Shown here piece after piece: positions 8,206 to 15,914 of a DNA stretch of 34,184 nucleotides. Origin of the DNA: a virus; IMG/VR virus record IMGVR_UViG_3300048912_000151, positions 1 to 34,184 of that record; one strand, given 5' to 3'. The position numbers were made by a program, and so were the translations under genes. Numbering within the stretch: the first letter of the stretch is position 1; each line of letters starts with the position of its first letter. The notes below the pieces were generated by a model. That model searched no databases, was not told the DNA's origin, and saw nothing but the letters and a program-made list of their open reading frames with translations.

Positions 8206-8604
8206 CGCCTTCCCCTCCGTGAACGGAGGGGATTTCCGCTGTGGAGGTTGACGTTCCAACCCGGAGATCGAATTGCTTCAATCCCCTTACTCGCAGCCCT
8301 TTTCGACTTTCGGCCGCCTCCTTGTGGAGGGACGGACTACGGAACCTTGGCCCTCGATCCGGCGGCGTTATCGCCCAAAGTCCGGCCCGATATGGGCGTG
8401 TTCGTTTAGCGGTCTAGCTTTTACGGCCGAGCCTATCTCGGCCAACCCGCAAACCAGATTGTCAAACAGCAGACGCGCACCATACCGCGCACGTCTGAGC
8501 CAGCAAAGCGGAGACGCCTCGACTTTTAGGCATTTTCGCCCTGGCGGGCGAACCGCTATCCCTCCCTGCCGTGAACGGCAGGGTTTCTCGCGGAGGCCCT
8601 GTTG
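8205..8604 (+). mobile_element. ORF-less HEARO/omega-RNA-like insertion element, copy B
   Basis: A 400-bp element homologous to copy A, diverged by many substitutions and small indels. The left hairpin CCCCTCCGT-ga-ACGGAGGGG (8212-8231) and right hairpin CCCTGCCGT-ga-ACGGCAGGG (8564-8583) have different sequence from copy A but the same stem length and loop. The right end again reads TTTCTCGCGGAG. It lies between TTA and ATGAAC, exactly like copy A. The divergence means the two copies are not a recent duplication. No protein gene lies inside. Confidence 0.75.
8206..8552 (+). ncRNA. HEARO/omega-RNA-like structured RNA, copy B
   Basis: It shares the conserved blocks of copy A. The stem GGCCGAG-cctat-CTCGGCC (8425-8443) differs from copy A by a paired A-U to G-C change. 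The 3' stem is TCGCCC-tggc-GGGCGA (8536-8551), same arms with a different loop. Another stem changes together on both arms (GCAGACG / CGTCTG here, GGCG / CGCC in A). The predicted guide would come from the 3' end of the gp10-like gene to the left. No nuclease gene is linked. Confidence 0.55.
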
Positions 8605-9252
8605 ATGAACCGCGAGATCATCGTCGGCGCCCTGTATGCAAAACTCACGGGGCCGCCGCTGGTGGTCGCGTTCACCGCCGACACGACAACCGGAAGTGCT
8701 ACGCTCACCAATGTAAGCGACACGGCCGGGCTGATGGTCGGCATGCCGGTCGCTGGTGACGGGCTGTCGGTCGGCACCCGCATCGCCACCGTGGCCCCCG
8801 GGGTCACGCTATCATTGCCGGCGATTGCCGATCGTACCGCATCGCCGCTCTTGCAGGGCTTCCCGACGACCGGCCGGCGGCTGGCTGATCCGTCTGCCGA
8901 GCAGGATATGCCGGCGCTTTATCTGGTGGAGCTAAACGAGCTGCACGGCTATCGCGCCAGCAATGCCGCGGCGCTGATCGAGCTGAATTGCGAGGTGTGG
9001 ATCTACACCAACGCCGGCGCCGAAGCCGACGCGGTGCCGGCCGCGACGCTCAATGTGCTGATCGATGCCATCGAGGCTGCCTTGTATCCGACGCCATCAG
9101 GCTTTCGCCAAAACCTCGGCGTGTCGGGTGTCCATTACTGCCGCATCGAAGGTGAAGTTCAGAAAGACCCAGGACACGCCGGCCAGCTCGCGATGGCGGT
9201 TGTCCCGATCAAGATCGTGGTCGGACAAAGCGCCGACACCCAATTGCGTTAA
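8605..9252 (+). CDS. Tail terminator/completion-like protein with inserted beta domain
   Basis: A 215-residue protein. The outer parts (residues 1-22 and about 80-215) look like the tail-terminator/gpU-like group: short N-terminal helix, a central ALIELNCEVWIY strand, a long helix with LNVLIDAIEAALYP, and a final AMAVVPIKIVV strand. Residues about 24-72 are an inserted module (TTTGSATLTNVSD, GMPVAGDGLSVGTRI) of a kind seen in many phage tail proteins. ATG 8605 is preferred over TTG 8602, because the TTG belongs to the inserted element. The Shine-Dalgarno GGAG comes from element B. Confidence 0.6.
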   Translation: MNREIIVGALYAKLTGPPLVVAFTADTTTGSATLTNVSDTAGLMVGMPVAGDGLSVGTRIATVAPGVTLSLPAIADRTASPLLQGFPTTGRRLADPSAEQDMPALYLVELNELHGYRASNAAALIELNCEVWIYTNAGAEADAVPAATLNVLIDAIEAALYPTPSGFRQNLGVSGVHYCRIEGEVQKDPGHAGQLAMAVVPIKIVVGQSADTQLR

Positions 9253-9268
9253 ACCGGAGGTCATACTG

Positions 9269-9784
9269 ATGGCAGTCGCAACATTAAACATCGGCACGGA
9301 GTCACAAAAGCGCGGGACGCTGAGCTTTACCGGCGCGAATGACATCGGGCCGCAACTGACAATCACTCTGCCGCTGGTGCAGTTCAGCCCGAGCGGGGCA
9401 ATGAACTTCATCGGTGACGAATATGGTCTGATTGATATTACCGGCGAAGTATTGGCCGACGATCTGACCGGCAGCTTCGGTACGGTCGAGCACCCGGACG
9501 ACAGCGCGGTATCGCCGGACATCGGCAACTATTATGTCGGCACCGGCATCGTGACGTGGACGCCCGAACCGACCACAGCCGTTCCGACACCGACTGCCCG
9601 CGATGTCGGTAACGTCAACGTATTCGAGTTCACGCAGACGGCGACCATGCTCGATCACTGGAACCACCGTGGAGGTGTCCGGCGAAAAGACTTCCGGCCC
9701 GTCACCGAGCAGAGCGCCACCGTGCATCTGGTGATGGACGAATGGACAGCGGAAAATCTGCGGCTGGCCATGATGGCGGCCTGA
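9269..9784 (+). CDS. Major tail (tube) protein
   Basis: A 171-residue beta-rich protein with GGAGG eight bases before the ATG, the strongest ribosome site in this operon, as expected for an abundant tube protein. It lies between the terminator and the chaperone genes, the conserved place for the tube subunit. Composition is rich in Thr, Val and Gly, with alternating hydrophobic strands (TLSFTGANDIGPQ, TITLPLVQF, GLIDITGEVL). The C-terminal EWTAENLRLAMMAA ending is typical of tail tube proteins of this type. Upstream translation in this frame is a shadow of the previous gene. Confidence 0.8.
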   Translation: MAVATLNIGTESQKRGTLSFTGANDIGPQLTITLPLVQFSPSGAMNFIGDEYGLIDITGEVLADDLTGSFGTVEHPDDSAVSPDIGNYYVGTGIVTWTPEPTTAVPTPTARDVGNVNVFEFTQTATMLDHWNHRGGVRRKDFRPVTEQSATVHLVMDEWTAENLRLAMMAA

Positions 9785-9785
9785 T

Positions 9786-10214
9786 ATGCCGGTGAATTTT
9801 CTCGACCTTGTGCCGACACCGCCGAGCGAAACGCTAATCCTCGCCACCGCCACCGGCCCGGCCGAGGTGCAACTGACTGGCTTGCGTCTCGCGACGCTGG
9901 CGGATCTGGCAAAGCGCTACCCTGCCTTCGCTCGCATCATCGAGGGCGGTGCCGGGAGTATCATCCAGGCATCGGACGCGCTGCCGGCGGTCGTGGCGGC
10001 CGGGCTCGGGCATCCGGGCGACGCACAGTACGAGGCCAAGGTCGCGAGCCTGCCGACCGCGCACATCATGCAGATGGCGATGACTGTTGTCCGGCTGACC
10101 TTTCCGCAAGCGGAGGCCACCGCGCTCGACCCTTTGGCAGAGGCGCTCGCCAACGGCGCAGACGGCGACGCGGTGCCGGCAGTGACCTCGCTGCGGCCAT
10201 TGAGCAGCTCGTGA
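9786..10214 (+). CDS. Tail assembly chaperone (gpG-like)
   Basis: A 142-residue, mostly helical acidic protein directly after the tail tube gene and just before a short ORF and the tape measure, the standard location of gpG-type chaperones, which bind the tape measure and recruit tube subunits. It ends with a GTGA overlap with the next ORF. That ORF is in the -1 frame and its frame stays open upstream of the GTG, so a -1 frameshift product (G-T fusion) is possible. Confidence 0.65.
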   Translation: MPVNFLDLVPTPPSETLILATATGPAEVQLTGLRLATLADLAKRYPAFARIIEGGAGSIIQASDALPAVVAAGLGHPGDAQYEAKVASLPTAHIMQMAMTVVRLTFPQAEATALDPLAEALANGADGDAVPAVTSLRPLSSS

Positions 10215-10399
10215 ACTGGCAACACCCGCTGGAGCGTGTGTGGCAGATGACGCCGCGGCAAGTGCAGGCGTGGCTGGCATTGGGTGCAGCGCGCGAGGCG
10301 CGCGAGCGGGCGATGCGGCTGTCCGATACGGCCTTGGCCGCGCAAGGCCAGGGCGATGCGATCTCGAAGGCGATACGCGAGTTGAGCGGCGATGCCTGA
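10211..10399 (+). CDS. Tail chaperone T-like small protein (possible frameshift extension)
   Basis: A 62-residue helical protein starting at GTG in a GTGA overlap. It has a conserved-looking core, WQMTPRQVQAWLALG, followed by a charged helix (REARERAMRL), resembling the T part of gpGT proteins. The same frame reads sensibly upstream of the GTG (DLAAAIEQLVNWQ), which suggests it is normally made at least partly by a -1 frameshift from the upstream gene. No canonical slippery heptamer was found, so translational coupling is an equal alternative. It overlaps the tape measure start by 8 bases. Confidence 0.6.
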   Translation: MNWQHPLERVWQMTPRQVQAWLALGAAREARERAMRLSDTALAAQGQGDAISKAIRELSGDA

Positions 10400-12242
10400 C
10401 AATCTGACCGTCGAGATTTCCGCCAATACGCAGAAATTTCGTTATGAACTAACGAAGCTGCAAAACGACCTAAAGGGCCTCGGCAAGCAATTACGCGATG
10501 CTGTCAAGGCCGGCGACGAAGCCGGCGGCATGGCGCTTTCGAAAACCTTCGAGCAGACACGGGCGAGTATTGCGCGGCTCAACAAGGAGCTAAGCAACCA
10601 TAAGGACGTTGTAAAGGAAACCGGCGATACCTGGGCTGAAACCGGCCTAAAGATTAAGGAAGCGCTCGCGGCGTTTGCCGCTTTGGAAGGCGTCCGTAAG
10701 GTCGCCGATGCCTTCAGCGAAACCGCCAAGAAAATCAGCGAGACCTCCGATACGGCCAAGCTGATCGGCGCCAACGCGAATGATATCAAGGTTCTGCAAA
10801 CTGCGATCGAGCAGACTGGTTCGTCCGCCGACGGCAGTAAGGAAGCTATTGCCCGTCTTGCGGAGGCGCTCGCCGATGCGCGGGCGAAGGCACGCGCCGC
10901 CGGCACGGCTATGGAAGGCGGCGTAAATGTCTTGCGCGGCTCGATCGGCGGCGCCAGCGAGAAAATGAAGCAGTTCAACGAGATGCTGTCCGGCGTCAAT
11001 GTAGCGCGCGGCGGCGTAAGAAACGTCATGTCGGTCGCGGATGCGGTGGACGTGCTCAAAGAGCGCATGGGCAAGTTCCAACCAACCGAAGAGGGCGCGC
11101 GAAAAGCTATTGAGGGGCTTTTCGCCGATCTCGCCAAGATACGGAAAGCCGATGCCAGCCTCGGCACGGCCGTTGGTATCGAGTTTCTTGGCAAGCGCTA
11201 TGCGGCGTTCGCCGAAGGCGTCGATAAGCTCGGCAACTCCAAAGCGTGGCAGGAAATTAGGAAGGGCCTCGAGGCGAAAGGGCTGCTGATCAGCTCGAAA
11301 GATCAAGACAACGTCGATGAGTACAATAAGAAACTCGCTGAACTGAATGAATCCTGGGAGGCGTTGCAGAAAAAAGCGACGATGCCGCTGTTCCCGACCC
11401 TCAACGAAGGCATCCGCCTGTTGTCGGAAGCGGTAGATCAAGTCGGAAAGCTCGGGGAGAGATACGCTCAGCTCAAGAATGTCATCGGCGCGAACGCGCT
11501 TGAGGACGCCATCGTTGGCCCGATCCGGCGCGGCCTCGACAGCGCGCTCGATAAGATGCGGCAATGGGGCGAGGATGCCAAGATACCGCTGGGCGACCCG
11601 CTAAAGTTGCTCGCGGACCTGCTGAAAACCACGGTCGATCTGGTCACAGGAAATTTAAGCGGCGCCTTCAAAGATTTCGGCACGCTGGCGAATGATGTGT
11701 GGAAAACGCTGGGCGATCTCGTCGCTTGGGTCGGCACGCAGATCAACGACATGATCGACAAAGTGAAATCGACAATTACTTGGGTCGGTACCCTCGGAGA
11801 CAAGATTAGCGCGGCGGCTGCCGCGATTAGCGCACTGCCCGGCACGACCGCAGCCGGCGACCTGCCGCCGATGCCTGCCGGCAACGCAGCCGGTGGGCTG
11901 ATCCGCGGCCCCGGCACCGGCACATCGGACAGCGTCCTCGCGCGGCTGTCCAACGGCGAGTTCGTGATGCGGGCCGCCGCCGTACAGCACTGGGGCACCA
12001 GCTTCATGCAGGCGCTGAACGGCATGAGTGCGCCGCTGATGCCGCGCCGCGGGCGCGCGCACTTCGCCGATGGCGGTCTTGTCACCGCAACGACAGCCGA
12101 TGGCGTCACGGTCAATCTGCATTTCCCCGGCGGGACGTTTGCTTTGCGCGGCGACAAGGGCATCGTGCAGGGCCTCACCCGGGAGGCGCGGCGGGCGTCG
12201 ATGCTCAGCGCCGGCCGGGCGCCCGGCGTGGCGGTCGCGTGA
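10392..12242 (+). CDS. Tape measure protein
   Basis: A 616-residue protein that sets tail length and is ejected with the DNA. The N-terminal 250 residues are long charged helices (FRYELTKLQNDLKGLGKQL). The centre is amphipathic. The C-terminal region carries a motif common in alphaproteobacterial tape measures, GLIRGPGTGTSDSVLARLSN then GEFVMRA (about residues 508-535). At the usual ratio of about 0.15 nm per residue it would give a tail near 90 nm. No lytic transglycosylase or peptidase domain is apparent. It starts within the previous gene and ends with a TGATG overlap with the next. Confidence 0.85.
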   Translation: MPDNLTVEISANTQKFRYELTKLQNDLKGLGKQLRDAVKAGDEAGGMALSKTFEQTRASIARLNKELSNHKDVVKETGDTWAETGLKIKEALAAFAALEGVRKVADAFSETAKKISETSDTAKLIGANANDIKVLQTAIEQTGSSADGSKEAIARLAEALADARAKARAAGTAMEGGVNVLRGSIGGASEKMKQFNEMLSGVNVARGGVRNVMSVADAVDVLKERMGKFQPTEEGARKAIEGLFADLAKIRKADASLGTAVGIEFLGKRYAAFAEGVDKLGNSKAWQEIRKGLEAKGLLISSKDQDNVDEYNKKLAELNESWEALQKKATMPLFPTLNEGIRLLSEAVDQVGKLGERYAQLKNVIGANALEDAIVGPIRRGLDSALDKMRQWGEDAKIPLGDPLKLLADLLKTTVDLVTGNLSGAFKDFGTLANDVWKTLGDLVAWVGTQINDMIDKVKSTITWVGTLGDKISAAAAAISALPGTTAAGDLPPMPAGNAAGGLIRGPGTGTSDSVLARLSNGEFVMRAAAVQHWGTSFMQALNGMSAPLMPRRGRAHFADGGLVTATTADGVTVNLHFPGGTFALRGDKGIVQGLTREARRASMLSAGRAPGVAVA

Positions 12243-12688
12243 TGGCACCGCCGCCGGATACGCTCTTGGTCATCGCCGGCGCTGCTGGCGACATCATCGC
12301 GTCCTATAGCGCGCGCGGGCTCAGCCAAACGCTCGATCCTATCGACGCTGCTGCCGTTATGGCGCGCACCGTCAATGGCGCATTGATTGATTTGAGCCCG
12401 AGCCAGTTCCGCAAATACAAATCGCAAATATCCTGCACCGATGTCGAGGTACCCGCGCTCGATGATATGTGGCCCGGAATGGTCGTGACGGTCGATTGCG
12501 TCGCCGAGCTGGGCTATCGGACGAGCGGCGGGGCGCCAGCGCGTCCGGTCGTGCCCGGATCGCAGCGTACTGCCGGGGCGTGGACATACTATCGGCCGCG
12601 CCTCGATATGCGGGTCACCGAGTACACCGTCAGTCGGGACGAGTACGCGCATACTATCGAGTGGTCGTTGAGCCTCGAAGAGCTGTAA
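12242..12688 (+). CDS. Tail protein downstream of tape measure, possible distal tail
   Basis: A 148-residue beta-rich protein beginning in a TGATG overlap with the tape measure; a GTG one codon earlier is an alternative start. The order tape measure, about 150 residues, then a 600-residue hub suggests a distal tail or adaptor role. Strands such as YKSQISCTDVEVP and WTYYRPRLDMRVTEYTV are visible. No family is recognised. It ends TAATG with the next gene. Confidence 0.55.
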   Translation: MAPPPDTLLVIAGAAGDIIASYSARGLSQTLDPIDAAAVMARTVNGALIDLSPSQFRKYKSQISCTDVEVPALDDMWPGMVVTVDCVAELGYRTSGGAPARPVVPGSQRTAGAWTYYRPRLDMRVTEYTVSRDEYAHTIEWSLSLEEL

Positions 12689-14517
12689 TGCCCGGCCCGT
12701 TTTACTTTGCTTACTGCGACGAGGCCGACACGTTCGATGCGGTGGCGCACGCGGTCGAGGACGAGGCGATCACCGAGCTGAGCCTGTCGCAGCAAGAGGG
12801 CGATTTTGCCGGCTTGCAGTTAACCGTGCTCAATCCCTTTCAAGGTCTGCTGGCGCCGGCACGACAGCAATGGTGCTGGCTGTCCTGGGATGACGGCAAC
12901 GCTCTGGTGCCGCTGTTTCACGGACGTTTGACCGGCGTGCCGGAGAGTGTTGACGGCGAAAGCGTGCGGCTGCTCTTTACCGCAAGGCCGACCGGGTACG
13001 AAACAACGAAGAAAAATTTCGCCGATACATTGAAAGTATTGCCGTACTATGACGAGGTATGGATAACCGGCGATACCGACAACGCCGATAATGTCCTGGA
13101 AGCCTACGGCGCGCGGTGGCACATCGATCGCACCACATTGGATCTGTCAATATCGGACGAGTTAATCGGCGAGGACGGCACGCTCACATTTGGTGAGGCC
13201 GACCATATCTACGGCGATTTGAAGCTGTCCTATAGCGGGCCGCCATTGTCGCAGGTGACGATCGACGCAACGCTTGCCTGGACACAGGGCGGCAGCGGAA
13301 CGGTCGATTTGACCGAGCGGATATACAACGAATTTCAGAAACACAATTCGCTGATTGTGGCGCACCCGAAGAGCGGCATTATCACAACGATGACCGGCGA
13401 AGGGCTGGCAAGCGATTGGCCCGAGGGCGGCGCGAGTCTGGATGGCGGCTGGACCGTTAACGACGACACTTATTGCGAAGAGTTGAGCGATCAATTTTAT
13501 ACGAGATACACGTATCATGTCACGTATCAGGCATACACGTCCGGCACGGATGAATTGGTCGATAAGGTTATTGCAGAGGAGCCGGACAATTTAAGCAATA
13601 GTTGGTTTCGGACGGATGATTGGTGGAGCGTTGATTTCATTGTTTACCAGTTGCACCAGAACACGAAATTTGACTGGAAAGCCGATCGCAGCCGCACCGA
13701 GAAATTGCAATGCACGGTCTATGCCGATATTCAGCCGTTGTTGGCAGAAGTGCTGGACGAGAATATCGGCAAGATTAGCGTTAATGCCTCGGACACTGTT
13801 ACCGAGCCGGATGATAACGGCGTTATGCCGATCGGTGACGTGCGCCGCAGATCCTATCTCGACACCGATCGCGGACTATCGAGCGTCGAATATTTGATGC
13901 TGCTGGCGCGGGCCGATCTGCGGCGCGGCGCGCGTGCGGTCGAGGTCGAGTGCCGCGTGCCGTGGGCGCTCGGGATCGATGCGACCTTGCGGATGAACGC
14001 ACAGGTGGTCGATTACCGGCTGCCGGGCGGGCAAGCGTCCGGGAAGATAACCGCTTATGAGATGAATGCGTCGGGCACCGGCGAGCACACGGTCACAATC
14101 ACACTCGGCTGCGCGATCGGGCACGATGGCACTGTGGCCGGGAGCGCCGGTGATCCGACATGGGTTGCAGACGGCTACGTCGCGATCGGCTACCAACAGA
14201 TGAGCGGGGCGATGCTGACCGCGGCGAGCGGCGATATTGTGTATGAGACGCTGACCGATTTCGCGATCGATGATGACGGCGTTGATCTGCTGACGCTCGA
14301 TGAGGTGACGGCGGTTCAATCGCTAGAGGTCATAAACGGTCTGAAGGAACAGGCGGCGGTGGTTGATGCCTTCGACCCGGTCGAAAAAATGAGATCCCTG
14401 GCGACGCAAATCTGCGTTCAGCTCGTGCCGTTGACTGGCCAAGAATTCGAAACGGTGTTCACGCCGACGGTCGATCTGATGCCGATCCCGCGCACGATCG
14501 ATCTGGAAGCTGCGTAG
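12688..14517 (+). CDS. Tail tip / baseplate hub protein
   Basis: A 609-residue protein beginning at ATG 12688, which overlaps the previous stop as TAATG. The N-terminal 130 residues (FYFAYCDEADTFDAV, LQLTVLNPFQGLL, LFHGRLTGVP) resemble the first hub barrel of gp27-like tail proteins, with the LTVLNPF and FHGRLTG strands characteristic. The middle (about 130-430) is a large insertion of unknown fold rich in Asp, Tyr and Trp. The region about 440-520 (LLARADLRRGARAVEVECRV) looks like the second hub barrel. It would close the tail tube and hold fibres. The call is from pattern and position. Confidence 0.65.
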   Translation: MPGPFYFAYCDEADTFDAVAHAVEDEAITELSLSQQEGDFAGLQLTVLNPFQGLLAPARQQWCWLSWDDGNALVPLFHGRLTGVPESVDGESVRLLFTARPTGYETTKKNFADTLKVLPYYDEVWITGDTDNADNVLEAYGARWHIDRTTLDLSISDELIGEDGTLTFGEADHIYGDLKLSYSGPPLSQVTIDATLAWTQGGSGTVDLTERIYNEFQKHNSLIVAHPKSGIITTMTGEGLASDWPEGGASLDGGWTVNDDTYCEELSDQFYTRYTYHVTYQAYTSGTDELVDKVIAEEPDNLSNSWFRTDDWWSVDFIVYQLHQNTKFDWKADRSRTEKLQCTVYADIQPLLAEVLDENIGKISVNASDTVTEPDDNGVMPIGDVRRRSYLDTDRGLSSVEYLMLLARADLRRGARAVEVECRVPWALGIDATLRMNAQVVDYRLPGGQASGKITAYEMNASGTGEHTVTITLGCAIGHDGTVAGSAGDPTWVADGYVAIGYQQMSGAMLTAASGDIVYETLTDFAIDDDGVDLLTLDEVTAVQSLEVINGLKEQAAVVDAFDPVEKMRSLATQICVQLVPLTGQEFETVFTPTVDLMPIPRTIDLEAA

Positions 14518-14964
14518 ATGTATATCCCCGGCCCTAAAATAAATATTTACGGGACACCGCGATTTGTCCAGCGGCCGACGCTGTTTGACGAAAGCCGGAT
14601 CAAGAGGAAACCGCCTAAGAGCGCAACCGCGGACGAGAGCAAGCCGGGTTATTTATGTTGGGGCACGGTTGGCGATTTGCCGAGCCCAGAGCCAGTGCCG
14701 ACGGTCGGATTTGAAACGCACACTGAGGTCTCGCGCGAGACGACGCCGGTGCGTATCGAAAACCCGGATGATCCGGCTCAGTATGTCGATGCGTTGCAAA
14801 CAAATAAAATGAAATTGGAAAAGGACGTACCGGTAGAAAAGAACAACAGTTCGACTACGGATAGCAACACGTCGTCGTTCGGCGACGCGATGCAGACGGC
14901 GGCAACCAGCACAAAGAAAGAGACGTATACGGTCAACTACAACCCGCCCGAGCGCGCGCTGTGA
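14518..14964 (+). CDS. Hypothetical tail-region protein
   Basis: A 148-residue hydrophilic protein starting immediately after the hub stop codon. The N-terminal MYIPGPKINIYGTPRF is ordered-looking. The remainder is Thr/Ser/Lys-rich and probably extended, so it might act as a linker or fibre-attachment protein. It ends in a GTGA overlap with the next gene. Codon use is less GC-biased than neighbours (many AAA and AAT codons around 14800-14900). No homologous family is recognised. Confidence 0.55.
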   Translation: MYIPGPKINIYGTPRFVQRPTLFDESRIKRKPPKSATADESKPGYLCWGTVGDLPSPEPVPTVGFETHTEVSRETTPVRIENPDDPAQYVDALQTNKMKLEKDVPVEKNNSSTTDSNTSSFGDAMQTAATSTKKETYTVNYNPPERAL

Positions 14965-15914
14965 GCGATCCTCCGCGCTACGGCACCGCGACCAAACCAT
15001 GGCCGGAACTGCCGCCTGCGGCATCGCTGTATGCCGTTAGCTGGGCCGGCGTCGGTGCGATTGCATTCGATATGACCAACAATTCCATTCCGATGGCGTT
15101 TGCCGCGTGCCCGGCCAATCTGCCGGAGCGCGGGAGCTGGTGTACGTGGCTCTATTGCAACGAGGTATTTAGCGGCGACAGCTTTTACGGCATTCCGGTC
15201 GATCCGCTCGAACACAGCTTTACCGGCGAGGTTCGCGACGGCTCCATCAACCCGACGTTCGATCCACCCTATTCCACCGGCGCGGGGTTGTATCCGCGAT
15301 TTATCGGTTCCAGCGCCGACAATACACAACATTGGACGATCCGGCCGGAGGACTCGATCGCTGTGACGAAGATTGTCAATTTCCCGACGACGGGCGATTT
15401 CTACTATCGGGCAGACCAGGCTGTTACCAGCATCGAGCTTTGGCACCTGTTCCAGATGTCCTGGATCGTCGGCACGGCCGCCTCTATGGCGATTGACGAT
15501 GTCCCTTGTACTCTCGCATTCGAGCCGGAGCCATTCACCGGGTTTTGGTATGGCGACGTGCAGGATGACGGTGGCGCGATTGCGCCGGCGCCGCCGGATT
15601 GCGCTCTGGTTGTTGGCATTTCAACCCATATGGACTGGTGGCTGACGACCGAGTTTATTGATTGGAATCTTGTCGCGAACCGGCGGCGATTTATTACGGC
15701 TGATCGTAAACGGGTCAGCATCAGCGAAAACGGGTCGAGCGGGTCGCCGACCGGCCGCAAGCCCGAGTTCTATTTCCGTCCAAAAGAAACGCTTGCGGAT
15801 TTCAGCCAGAACCGCGGCACCGGCGGCCCGATCGTCTGGACGACGACGGGCGATTATCCCGACCCGATAACACCGAACTGGACAAAGGCTAAGGCGGGGA
15901 CGGGGGCGGGCTGA
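14961..15914 (+). CDS. Hypothetical virion protein (tail tip region)
   Basis: A 317-residue protein starting at GTG in a GTGA overlap. It is rich in Trp, Tyr, Pro and Gly with no long helices, so probably a beta-sandwich structural protein. Examples are WHLFQMSWIVGTAASMAIDD and PEFYFRPKETLADF. It lies between the hub and the fibres and so is likely part of the tail tip or an adhesin attachment. There is no signal peptide and no catalytic motif I can recognise. It ends against the next ATG with one shared base. Confidence 0.55.
   Translation: MSDPPRYGTATKPWPELPPAASLYAVSWAGVGAIAFDMTNNSIPMAFAACPANLPERGSWCTWLYCNEVFSGDSFYGIPVDPLEHSFTGEVRDGSINPTFDPPYSTGAGLYPRFIGSSADNTQHWTIRPEDSIAVTKIVNFPTTGDFYYRADQAVTSIELWHLFQMSWIVGTAASMAIDDVPCTLAFEPEPFTGFWYGDVQDDGGAIAPAPPDCALVVGISTHMDWWLTTEFIDWNLVANRRRFITADRKRVSISENGSSGSPTGRKPEFYFRPKETLADFSQNRGTGGPIVWTTTGDYPDPITPNWTKAKAGTGAG

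Noticed and set aside
7600-8259. 219-codon antisense ORF over the gp10-like gene
   Set aside because: It is the shadow of a GC-rich gene and crosses both RNA elements.
7321-8604. CRISPR array or group I/II intron as explanation for the repeats
   Set aside because: Only two long copies with an intact gene between them; no short regular repeats and spacers; genes are separated, not split; no intron core or ORF.
11468-12652. 394-codon antisense ORF across the tape measure end
   Set aside because: It is a shadow caused by GC-rich codons; residues are Arg/Ser/Pro-rich with no domain, and the sense strand has a convincing gene.
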